Origin: Desulfobacterales bacterium
Lineage (GTDB): Bacteria; Desulfobacterota; Desulfobacteria; Desulfobacterales; Desulfosalsimonadaceae
Length of the DNA stretch: 12,223 nt
Assembly: GCA_007135795.1 (NCBI GenBank)
Contig: SLIE01000517.1
Location: 1-12,223 of the forward strand
Direction: 5' to 3'
Of the stretch, positions 1 to 5,933 are shown piece after piece (the first letter of the stretch is position 1; each line of letters opens with the position of its first letter). The notes beneath the pieces were generated by a model, which did not search any database, was not told the origin of the DNA, and saw only the letters and a list, made by a program, of their open reading frames with translations. A program made the position numbers and the translations under genes.

Positions 1-54
1 AACGCGGCAACCGCCACCGCCATCGCACTTTATGAATGGGCAGGAAGGAAATAA
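1..54 (+). CDS. C-terminal end of a probable TrmH/SpoU-type RNA methyltransferase (partial)
   Basis: Frame 1 is open from the window edge to a TAA at 52-54, giving 17 residues that end in ATAIALYEWAGRK. This resembles the closing helix of SpoU/TrmH-type RNA 2'-O-methyltransferases, whose C-termini typically read like SLNVS-A-A-ALYE. That is family knowledge applied to a very short stretch, so the assignment is tentative. The stop lies 9 bp before the ygiQ start, and a purine-rich AGGAAGG at 42-48 inside these last codons may help ribosomes reach ygiQ. The two genes could therefore be cotranscribed. Confidence 0.35.
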   Translation, partial: NAATATAIALYEWAGRK

Positions 55-63
55 GAAAGAGAC

Positions 64-1767
64 ATGTTTATTCCTGCGACAAAAAAAGAAATGAAATACC
101 TGGGATGGAATGTGCTCGATGTGATCCTGATAACCGGGGATGCCTACATCGATTCCCCTTTTTCCGGGGTGGCGGTCATCGGAAAGGTATTGATTGCGGC
201 GGGGTTCCGGGTGGGGGTGATTGCCCAGCCGGATGTGACCACCGCAGGCGATATCACGGCACTGGGCGAGCCCACCCTGTTCTGGGGGGTAACGGCCGGG
301 TCGATGGATTCAATGGTGGCAAATTACACGGCAACCAGAAAATTCCGTAAAACCGACGACATGACGCCGGGGGGAGAAAACACCCGGCGGCCGGACCGAG
401 CGGTGATTGCCTATACCAACCTGATCCGCCGGTTTTTCAAAAACACGGCACCGATTGTCCTTGGTGGCATCGAGGCCAGCCTCAGGCGCATCTCCCATTA
501 TGATTTCTGGAGCAACAGCGTTCGTCGCTCCATCCTGTTTGACGCAAAGGCCGATTTGCTGGTGTACGGCATGGCGGAAAAAACGATTGTGGACGTCGCA
601 AGGAAGCTCTCAATCGGAAAGCCCATTACCGGCATACGAGGGACCTGCCATGTTGCCGGTGCGCCGCCGGAAGGTTTTACGGAACTGCCGTCTCACCAGG
701 CGGTCTCCAGGGACAAGCAGGCATTTACGCGGATGTTTAAAACCTTTTACACCAACTGCGACCCGCTCACGGCAAAAGGATTATGCCAATTGCAGGATAC
801 GCGCTATCTTGTTCACAATCCGCCGGCGCTTCCCCCGAACGCTCTGGAACTGGACCGTATCTTCGAGCTGGACTTCGAACATGACGCGCACCCTGTTCAC
901 GAACCCCACGGACCGGTGCGTGCGCTCGATACTATCCGCTTTTCCATCACCACTCACCGGGGGTGTTACGGGGAATGCCGCTTCTGCGCTATTTCCGTAC
1001 ACCAGGGGCGCACCGTCATCAGTCGAAGTGAAGCTTCGATACTGCGGGAAGTGGAAAAAATGACCACGCACCGTCTTTTCAAGGGAATTATTCAGGACGT
1101 TGGCGGCCCCACAGCCAACATGTACGCCATTGAATGCAAAACAAAGCTGGAAAAAGGCGCCTGCAAAGACAAACGCTGCCTGGTGCCAAGACCTTGCAAA
1201 CACCTGCCGGTAAATCACAGGGCCCAGATCGAGTTGTTACATAAAATCCGGCAGGCAAAAGGCGTCCGCAAGGTCTTTATCGCCTCCGGTATCCGCCACG
1301 ACATGATCCTGCACGATCAGTCTCATGGCCGTAAGTACGTGTCAGAGATCGTATCGCATCACATCTCCGGCCAACTCAAGATCGCACCCGAACATACAGA
1401 GAATCACATTCTCTCCCTTATGGGCAAACCGGGCGTGGCGCAGACAAAATCGTTTATATCCATCTTTGATGAGGCCAATAAGAAATCCGGTAAAAATCAA
1501 TACCTGACCTATTATTTTATCGCAGCCCATCCCGGGTCGACTCTGAATGACATGCAGCGATTGCGCGATTTCACGAGGCAAACACTCAGGCTCACCCCGG
1601 AGCAGGTCCAGGTATTCACCCCCACGCCATCCACATTTTCAACGCTGATGTATCACACCGGTGTGGCGTGCGATACTGGAGAGCCCATCTACGTGGAAAA
1701 AGACGTCAAGAGAAAAGAAAAACAGAAACAGACGGTTACCATCAGCAAGAACCAGCGGCCACGCTGA
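64..1767 (+). CDS. ygiQ: YgiQ-family radical SAM protein
   Basis: This 567-residue protein belongs to the YgiQ (UPF0313) radical SAM family, whose reaction is not established. The N-terminus carries the family signature (LGWNVLDVILITGDAY, then a GFRVGVIAQPD stretch near residue 50), consistent with the cobalamin-like N-terminal domain. The radical SAM cluster is C301-x3-C305-x2-C308 within HRGCYGECRFCAIS, which would bind a [4Fe-4S] cluster and S-adenosylmethionine. A glycine-rich GGPTANMY follows, then a second cysteine-rich patch near residues 359-379 that is usual in this family. The C-terminus ends soon after the TPTPSTFSTLMYHTG segment with a basic tail, shorter than E. coli YgiQ (about 740 residues), so most of the C-terminal DUF3362 region is missing or reduced. 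The ATG at 64 gives the normal family N-terminus. The gene is convergent with the lipoprotein gene, with stops only 35 bp apart. Confidence 0.93.
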   Translation: MFIPATKKEMKYLGWNVLDVILITGDAYIDSPFSGVAVIGKVLIAAGFRVGVIAQPDVTTAGDITALGEPTLFWGVTAGSMDSMVANYTATRKFRKTDDMTPGGENTRRPDRAVIAYTNLIRRFFKNTAPIVLGGIEASLRRISHYDFWSNSVRRSILFDAKADLLVYGMAEKTIVDVARKLSIGKPITGIRGTCHVAGAPPEGFTELPSHQAVSRDKQAFTRMFKTFYTNCDPLTAKGLCQLQDTRYLVHNPPALPPNALELDRIFELDFEHDAHPVHEPHGPVRALDTIRFSITTHRGCYGECRFCAISVHQGRTVISRSEASILREVEKMTTHRLFKGIIQDVGGPTANMYAIECKTKLEKGACKDKRCLVPRPCKHLPVNHRAQIELLHKIRQAKGVRKVFIASGIRHDMILHDQSHGRKYVSEIVSHHISGQLKIAPEHTENHILSLMGKPGVAQTKSFISIFDEANKKSGKNQYLTYYFIAAHPGSTLNDMQRLRDFTRQTLRLTPEQVQVFTPTPSTFSTLMYHTGVACDTGEPIYVEKDVKRKEKQKQTVTISKNQRPR

Positions 1768-1802
1768 CAGCTAAAAATTTCAATCAGAGAAAGATATTAT
1801 TG

Positions 1803-2354
1803 TCACCACCGGTACGGATACGGTCTGTAACGAAAATGCGGGTACCCCCAAGGGTAAAAGGGTTCATGATAATAGAACGCCCTGGGTTCCCGTGGATCCG
1901 CCCACAGATGTATTTCGCGGGTGAGGAGCCTCGGCATCACATAGCGCCGACCATCGATGCGGGCTTCTTCGCTCCCCAGGACTTCCCCGGCAACCGTTAT
2001 TTTCCGGTCCCGCTCATAAATCTCCGGATCAAGAAACCCGTCGTAAACGAGGATAAATCGACCCTCGGACAAATCGCGTTCCTTAGGTTCCTCGCGCACA
2101 GTGAGCGGTGCCTGGATTACCAGCAATCTTGTCTCTTCCTCAAAGTTCCGGGTTTCAAGAATGTACCCGCCAAGGATCACCGTCTCCCCGATGTATTGTT
2201 CGGGGTTTCGCCTGAGATCCGTAAACGTAACCTCCGTTGCCGCTTCCCGGCGGACATCCCTGGAAACCGTGGCACAGGAAACAAGTGTGCTCCCTACAAT
2301 TGCGCATAGCAACAGAGCAACGATCAGATTGAAGTTGAAACGCTTTTGCTTCAT
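1803..2354 (-). CDS. Slp-family outer-membrane lipoprotein (paralogue 1)
   Basis: This predicted 183-residue lipoprotein resembles the Slp (starvation lipoprotein) family, whose E. coli member sits in the outer membrane; its biochemical role is unknown. The start chosen is the ATG at 2354, because it places a basic, hydrophobic signal peptide before the lipobox L24-V-S-C27 and has a GAGG ribosome site just upstream. A longer reading from 2441 would put about 29 polar residues before the signal peptide and overlap the phosphatase gene. Family features include NPEQY, GGYILETRNFE, SEGRFI-V-D-FLDPE and TVAGEV-GSE. The last 25 residues are an unusual aromatic/proline-rich tail (7 Tyr, 3 Phe, 2 Trp, 5 Pro). 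It lies 65 bp downstream of the HAD phosphatase on the same strand, so the two may share a transcript. It is clearly related to the lipoprotein at 4686-5183. Confidence 0.88.
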   Translation of the reverse strand: MKQKRFNFNLIVALLLCAIVGSTLVSCATVSRDVRREAATEVTFTDLRRNPEQYIGETVILGGYILETRNFEEETRLLVIQAPLTVREEPKERDLSEGRFILVYDGFLDPEIYERDRKITVAGEVLGSEEARIDGRRYVMPRLLTREIHLWADPREPRAFYYHEPFYPWGYPHFRYRPYPYRW

Positions 2355-2419
2355 GGTTGAATCCTCACACAGTATTGGACTTTTACCTGCTGCATAAAAA
2401 GTCGTCACGAGACGCGCCT

Positions 2420-3286
2420 TCATGCACCCGTTAGCATCCATTTCCTTGTCTCCGGCATGAAATGCGCGAGTCCTTCAAGTACCCCCGCCGAGTAGTTGCC
2501 GTTCATACCCAGAAACCCTCCTTTTGCCTGGTAAAGCCTGGAATCCTGTCCTTTTTGCGATAAAACGGCCATCGCCTGCCGCAACACATCGTCTGCGGCG
2601 TTTTTAACGATTACGGCATTGAGCCCGCTTGTCAGGGCGGGAAGATCATTCCCGGAATCGCCCGCGTAAATAACCCGGGATGCATCTATCTTGAGTTTAT
2701 CCATAATATAATAAATTGCGTGCACCTTGGTCGCCCTTTCCGGCAACACATCCAGAAGCGCGATATCCGCCATTTCATCGTAGCTGGCAATAATGCTTGC
2801 GCGTACGCCCTTTGCCGTAAAGCGGGCCCGGACGCTTTCCGACAGGGCTTGCAAATCTTCACCCGGGTCAAGATAATAACTCAGCTTGAACTCCGTTTGC
2901 TTTTCGGTCTCCTGCAGGCGCAGCATGTCAAAATCCGATAACATATTCGCCAGGTCACTTCCGCTCAACCCTTCCCAGTCGACGGCGATTTCCTTCTTCC
3001 AATCCTGCCATTCCATGAAGTTGGGGTTATCCGGCGTCCCGTTCACGGTATATATGCAGGTTCCCACATCCCCCACCGCAAAATCGGGTAGCGGGAGATC
3101 CCAGGTGTCGATCGCCTCCGCCATCAGATCAGTGTCGCGGCCTGTCACATATACCAGCATCAGTTCGTGGTGGGTTGCCAGTGTACGCAAAATATGCCTG
3201 GCATCCGGAGACTCTTCATGATGCCCATTTGGAATGATCGTCCTGTCCAGATCACTGCAGAGCAGTATTTTTTCGGTATTATTCAT
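2420..3286 (-). CDS. HAD-IIB family sugar-phosphate phosphatase, sucrose-phosphate phosphatase-like
   Basis: This 288-residue protein of the HAD superfamily should hydrolyse a phosphorylated sugar or related metabolite in the cytoplasm. Motif I is D12-L-D14-R-T16, with D12 the expected nucleophile. Motif II is T48 in VYVTGR, motif III is probably K187 (ERATKVHAI), and motif IV is GDSGND with D210 and D214. The cap between motifs II and III contains VGDVGTCIY, close to the D-x-V-G-T-x-I-Y signature of sucrose-6-phosphate phosphatases, so the S6PP-like (PF05116) subgroup is the best fit. A mannosyl-3-phosphoglycerate phosphatase or another substrate is possible. No sucrose-phosphate synthase or other sugar gene adjoins it. 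The start at 3286 begins just before motif I, as usual for the family. A weak AGGGA lies about 12 nt upstream. Confidence 0.85.
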   Translation of the reverse strand: MNNTEKILLCSDLDRTIIPNGHHEESPDARHILRTLATHHELMLVYVTGRDTDLMAEAIDTWDLPLPDFAVGDVGTCIYTVNGTPDNPNFMEWQDWKKEIAVDWEGLSGSDLANMLSDFDMLRLQETEKQTEFKLSYYLDPGEDLQALSESVRARFTAKGVRASIIASYDEMADIALLDVLPERATKVHAIYYIMDKLKIDASRVIYAGDSGNDLPALTSGLNAVIVKNAADDVLRQAMAVLSQKGQDSRLYQAKGGFLGMNGNYSAGVLEGLAHFMPETRKWMLTGA

Positions 3287-3692
3287 GTGTCACAATATTC
3301 CCTGTTTTTTTGAAGCGCGTTCAAACACATTTCCATTCCGGAAAAAACATCCGGGTTGCTCTTTTATTCCAAATTTATCGTCTATCGCGAATTCCTCTTA
3401 TATTATTATACATCAGGGAGCTGCTTTCAAGTACAGTACGTCTCAATTGGGCTACAAGATGCCTGTACTTACAACATGCCAACCGAGTCGTCATGTGCAA
3501 TTCGGAAGAACAGTAAATTCACGAACCGGAAAAAAACGTATTGACATTCCCGGGCCAAATCACTATTTTTGTTTTGCGCATATGCTCAATTTCAACCAGA
3601 GACCATACGCTATCTGACAATTCTTAATATAAGTAAGAACAAACCTACCAAATCCATTGAACATCCATAAAGAAATTAAACAAGGAGAAACA
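3287..3692. other. Gene-free divergent region between the phosphatase and the NifX-family gene
   Basis: No convincing gene is seen here; open frames are short and lack family features. The stretch is AT-rich and must hold the leftward promoter for the phosphatase and the rightward promoter for the NifX-family gene. Visible structure includes a TTTGAA-N5-TTCAAA dyad at 3309-3325, close to the phosphatase start. There is an 8-bp inverted repeat AAGTACAG/CTGTACTT at 3429-3436 and 3463-3470. A TTCTTA-N7-TAAGAA dyad lies at 3621-3639 in the NifX leader. Any of these could be operator sites, but nothing in the sequence proves it. Confidence 0.6.
3541..3569 (+). promoter_or_regulatory. Candidate sigma70-type promoter for the NifX-family gene
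   Basis: A consensus TTGACA at 3541-3546 is followed, after exactly 17 bp, by TATTTT at 3564-3569 (4 of 6 matches to TATAAT). Transcription would start near 3576, leaving a leader of roughly 115 nt that contains the TTCTTA-N7-TAAGAA dyad at 3621-3639. No sigma54-type GG/GC promoter was seen, unlike typical nif genes. Confidence 0.5.
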
Positions 3693-4091
3693 ATGAACAC
3701 ACTCATCGCTGTACCATCTTCCCTCCCCGGCGGGCTGGAATCCTCCGTGGGTGCGCATTTCGGACATTGCGAACTATATACCCTGATTTCAGTTGCCAAC
3801 GGTGAAATCACCAGCACTGAAGTAATCCCCAATATCCCGCACGAACAGGGCGGCTGCATGGCCCCCGTTCGTTACCTTGCGGATAAAGGGGTTAAAATGC
3901 TCATTGCCGGCGGCATGGGGATGCGCCCGCTCATGGGGTTTAACGAAGTGGGCATCGCAGTTTACCACGGCGGCCCGTTAAACATAGTGGGAGACGCAGT
4001 CAACGCCTTGATACAAGGGAGCCTCTCGCAATTTTCCATGAATCACACCTGCGGCGCCAAAGACCCAGCCCATCAATGCGGCGGGCATTAA
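3693..4091 (+). CDS. NifX/NifB-family (dinitrogenase iron-molybdenum cofactor-binding) protein
   Basis: This 132-residue single-domain protein belongs to the dinitrogenase iron-molybdenum cofactor biosynthesis fold (NifX, NafY, NifB C-terminus, PF02579). Such proteins bind Fe-S or Fe-Mo clusters, or act as small metal-cluster carriers. Characteristic features are an N-terminal beta strand (IAVPSS), HFGHC at 22-26, HEQGGCM at 50-56 with H50 and C55, and AGGMGMRPLMGFNEVGI at 72-88. The last 17 residues are rich in His and Cys (H118, C120, H127, C129, H132), suggesting an extra metal site. The ATG at 3693 is preferred over an earlier ATG at 3657 because AAGGAG sits 6-11 nt before it and it yields the normal N-terminus. 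No nitrogenase gene is nearby. Stand-alone proteins of this type are common in anaerobes, so a role in nitrogen fixation should not be assumed. Confidence 0.88.
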   Translation: MNTLIAVPSSLPGGLESSVGAHFGHCELYTLISVANGEITSTEVIPNIPHEQGGCMAPVRYLADKGVKMLIAGGMGMRPLMGFNEVGIAVYHGGPLNIVGDAVNALIQGSLSQFSMNHTCGAKDPAHQCGGH

Positions 4092-4114
4092 TACCCTATC
4101 CGCCAACAAACCTT

Positions 4115-4147
4115 CCCTAGGGCAAGCCCCCCAAACTTGCCCCAGGG
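4115..4147 (+). terminator. Hairpin after the NifX-family gene, possible terminator
   Basis: CCCTAGGGCAAG at 4115-4126 pairs with CTTGCCCCAGGG at 4136-4147 with one mismatch, around a 9-nt C/A loop. It begins 24 bp after the stop codon. No T-run follows, so it is not a standard intrinsic terminator. It could protect the 3' end of the transcript or act with Rho. Confidence 0.35.
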
Positions 4148-4181
4148 ATATGACCTTACCCCCCGCCGCCTCCCCCTCTGA

Positions 4182-4229
4182 GAGCGCCAGGCTCCCGCCT
4201 GGCACGCCCTTTAAACCGGGCAACGCCCG
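4182..4229 (-). repeat. REP-like composite palindrome, copy A (reverse orientation)
   Basis: Two hairpins lie side by side: GCCAGGC-TCCC-GCCTGGC at 4186-4203 and CGGGC-AAC-GCCCG at 4217-4229. Read on the minus strand, 4182-4204 matches copy B (4346-4368) at 21 of 23 positions. Together the two copies form an inverted doublet like REPIN or BIME elements. Confidence 0.6.
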
Positions 4230-4323
4230 CTACTAACAGTAACAAACCCACACATTACGCCTGCAACATAACCAGCATGAATTCATAGCCGGCACGAATT
4301 ATATTAAAAATCAAAACCCCACA

Positions 4324-4368
4324 CCGGGCTATCGCCCGGGTCTTATGCCAGGCAAGAGCCTGGCGCTC
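4324..4368 (+). repeat. REP-like composite palindrome, copy B (forward orientation)
   Basis: This copy has the same two hairpins in mirror order: CCGGGC-TATC-GCCCGG at 4324-4339 and GCCAGGC-AAGA-GCCTGGC at 4347-4364, followed by GCTC. It faces copy A across about 95 bp of unique AT-rich sequence. No REP-associated transposase lies in the window. Confidence 0.6.
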
Positions 4369-4636
4369 CCAGCACCAAGGCTTGATCTCAACCAATCGTG
4401 GGTTGAAGTAAAAAACGAGCTGTCACAATCAGCTCCTCTTTCAAAAATTGCCTGGTCAAAATAATTTGCCAAATGGCATCTTAATGCGCAAAATTTAATG
4501 ATAACGTATCATCCAATTGCAATTAGGCATAATCATGCGCCCGGGCAATTGTCATTCAAGCTGCATTCACAAATATATTCGACATCAATACAATATCCGA
4601 TGCGATATTCCAGGCCGATATTCCGGGAAAAAATTT

Positions 4637-4670
4637 CGAACCAGTATATCAATCCGAACCAATATATCAA
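4637..4670 (+). repeat. 18-bp-period tandem repeat upstream of the second Slp gene
   Basis: CGAACCAGTATATCAA at 4637-4652 recurs as CGAACCAATATATCAA at 4655-4670 (15 of 16 identical, period 18 bp). The second copy directly abuts the ribosome-binding sequence AGGGAGG (4671-4677). Two short GATATTCC copies lie just upstream. The position suggests a regulator-binding or translational-control site, but this is inference. Confidence 0.5.
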
Positions 4671-4685
4671 AGGGAGGCGCACATC

Positions 4686-5183
4686 ATGCGGACTGCACAT
4701 TTAATTCTTTCAACCCTGATGATCTTAACACTTGCACTCTCGGGATGCGGTCCCAGAATCCCCCGCGATGTTGTCGGACAGGTAACCTGGGACGGCGACT
4801 TCCGTACATTACAGGCAAACCCGGCAGAGTACCAAAATGAGTTCGTCACCTTCGGCGGACGAATAATCAATACGGAAAATTTTGAAGACCACGCTGAAAT
4901 AACCGTTTTACAGTACCCGCTGGATCACGCTAACCGGCCTCGCATGGATCGGGAATCAGAAGGCCGCTTTATCGTTGTATCCGACAGTTTTTTAGACCCC
5001 GAAGTATATGCCCGCGGAAAAATGCTGACCGTTGCAGGCCGCGTTACCGGTTCCGAAAGACGCTCCATCGGTAATTTTCAATATGATCACCCGATCATCG
5101 AAGGGGAGACCTGGGTGTGGGAACCTAGAACCGGCGTATCTCCTCGTTTCGGCTTCGGCGTGGGCATTGGGAAGACTTTTTGA
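4686..5183 (+). CDS. Slp-family outer-membrane lipoprotein (paralogue 2)
   Basis: This predicted 165-residue lipoprotein of the Slp family has a signal peptide ending in the lipobox L18-S-G-C21. A strong AGGGAGG ribosome site lies 8 nt before the ATG. It shares with the lipoprotein at 1803-2354 the sequence of motifs NP-Y, GG-I-T-NFE, SEGRFI-V-D-FLDPE-Y, TVAG-V-GSE and a closing W-P segment. The two are therefore paralogues placed in opposite orientation about 2.3 kb apart. It lacks the aromatic tail of the first copy and ends instead in a glycine/phenylalanine-rich stretch (RFGFGVGIGKTF). The function of the family is not established beyond an envelope location and, in E. coli, starvation or acid induction. 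No clear terminator follows; an A/T palindrome lies around 5199-5216. Confidence 0.88.
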   Translation: MRTAHLILSTLMILTLALSGCGPRIPRDVVGQVTWDGDFRTLQANPAEYQNEFVTFGGRIINTENFEDHAEITVLQYPLDHANRPRMDRESEGRFIVVSDSFLDPEVYARGKMLTVAGRVTGSERRSIGNFQYDHPIIEGETWVWEPRTGVSPRFGFGVGIGKTF

Positions 5184-5262
5184 CAGGCGGGTTTCTGTTT
5201 TTTAAAAAAATTTTTCCCCATCCTCTTGAAACAGCAGCAAAATGAATTATTTTATTTTTGAT

Positions 5263-5298
5263 GAAAGACTGAAAGACTCAATAAGAAGTTAATATAAT
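5263..5298 (+). promoter_or_regulatory. Candidate promoter of hsp20 with an octamer tandem repeat
   Basis: A perfect TATAAT lies at 5293-5298, with CTGAAA (4 of 6 to TTGACA) at 5269-5274, 18 bp upstream. The -35 box overlaps an exact tandem octamer, GAAAGACT, at 5263-5270 and 5271-5278. No CIRCE element was seen. A CTTGAAA at 5225-5231 matches the sigma32 -35 box, but no matching C-rich -10 box follows. Confidence 0.45.
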
Positions 5299-5328
5299 AA
5301 CATTCTTTGAACAAATGGAGGTGTTATT

Positions 5329-5769
5329 ATGGCACTTATGAGAAGAAATCCAACAAGCGTATTACCGACTCTGCAGAGTCGCCTGAACAGGGTTTTTGAT
5401 GATATCCTTCCGGAAATAAGGGAAACTGCAGATGTCGGCCTGATGGAATGGCGACCGGTGGTTGACACCTATGAAAAAGACAATTCCGTGGTGGTCAAGG
5501 CAGAACTGCCCGGCGTCAAGAAAGAGGACATTTCAATCAACGTCAAAAACAATGTATTGTCAATCAGCGGCGAGCGGAAGCATGAAGAAGACGTAAAGGA
5601 GGAAAACTATTACAAGTGCGAACGATTTTACGGCAAATTCCAGCGGACTTTCGCCCTGCCGGATAATGTGGATGCAGACAAAGTCGAGGCCAAGTACAAA
5701 GACGGTATACTTGAAATAACAATGCCGAAAACCGAAGAAAGCTCAACAAAGAAAATCGAGGTCAAATAA
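5329..5769 (+). CDS. Small heat-shock protein, Hsp20/alpha-crystallin family
   Basis: This 146-residue, ATP-independent holdase chaperone binds unfolding proteins in the cytoplasm as an oligomer. The alpha-crystallin domain spans roughly residues 40-134. It starts near EWRPVVDTYE and contains ELPGVKKEDI, LSISGERK and FQRTFALP, and closes with the family hallmark A-x4-DGILEITMP (A121 to P133). The C-terminal I-x-V motif (I143-E-V145), which docks on neighbouring subunits, is present. The N-terminal arm (RRNP...RLNRVFDDI) is typical of class A bacterial Hsp20 proteins, and the length is normal. A strong GGAGGTG ribosome site at 5317-5323 supports the ATG at 5329. It appears monocistronic, with its own promoter and an intrinsic terminator. 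Confidence 0.96.
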   Translation: MALMRRNPTSVLPTLQSRLNRVFDDILPEIRETADVGLMEWRPVVDTYEKDNSVVVKAELPGVKKEDISINVKNNVLSISGERKHEEDVKEENYYKCERFYGKFQRTFALPDNVDADKVEAKYKDGILEITMPKTEESSTKKIEVK

Positions 5770-5787
5770 TCAACTGTCAATGCCAAA

Positions 5788-5818
5788 CCGGGGGCGGGTA
5801 ACCGCTCCCGGCTTTTTT
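5788..5818 (+). terminator. Rho-independent terminator of hsp20
   Basis: CCGGGGGCGG at 5788-5797 pairs with CCGCTCCCGG at 5802-5811 (10 bp, one G-T wobble) around a GTAA loop. It is followed by C and six T residues, 19 bp after the hsp20 stop. This is a textbook intrinsic terminator. Read leftward it has only three Ts, so it would be a weak stop for the polysaccharide genes. Confidence 0.9.
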
Positions 5819-5933
5819 GGTGACCGAATCTAAGCCTGCCATGATGGTATCTTTTTTCAGTGTGCGCAAAGCAACACTAAAATCTCCTCGTTGATCATTC
5901 AATGGGTTCAAACCCAGGAAGCAAAAGCCTGAT

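Larger units (their letters stand above)
4092..4685. other. Gene-free repeat-bearing region between the NifX-family gene and the second Slp gene
   Basis: I see no gene in this 594-bp stretch. It holds a strong hairpin just after the NifX-family stop, a C-rich segment around 4140-4180, and two composite palindromic units in opposite orientation. Near 4417-4435 there is a small hairpin (GAGCTG, 7-nt loop, CAGCTC) followed by a pyrimidine run that could be a weak terminator. The last 120 bp are AT-rich and end in an 18-bp tandem repeat before the Slp ribosome site. Confidence 0.6.

Noticed and set aside
1803..2441. Longer version of the first Slp lipoprotein starting at 2441
   Set aside because: It would place about 29 polar residues before the signal peptide and overlap the phosphatase gene. 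The ATG at 2354 has a ribosome site and a proper lipoprotein signal.
3234..3617. Plus-strand open frame of 127 codons across the gene-free region
   Set aside because: It begins antisense inside the phosphatase gene, has no family features and crosses the predicted promoter of the NifX-family gene.
5199..5216. A/T palindrome after the second Slp gene as a terminator
   Set aside because: The stem is purely A/T with no GC-rich base, so it would not form a stable terminator hairpin.
5903..5916. TGGGTTCAAACCCA, which looks like a tRNA T-arm or attachment-site remnant
   Set aside because: When folded as a tRNA T-stem with a 7-nt loop the fifth pairs fail, and no acceptor stem or CCA end follows. 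It is only a short palindrome.
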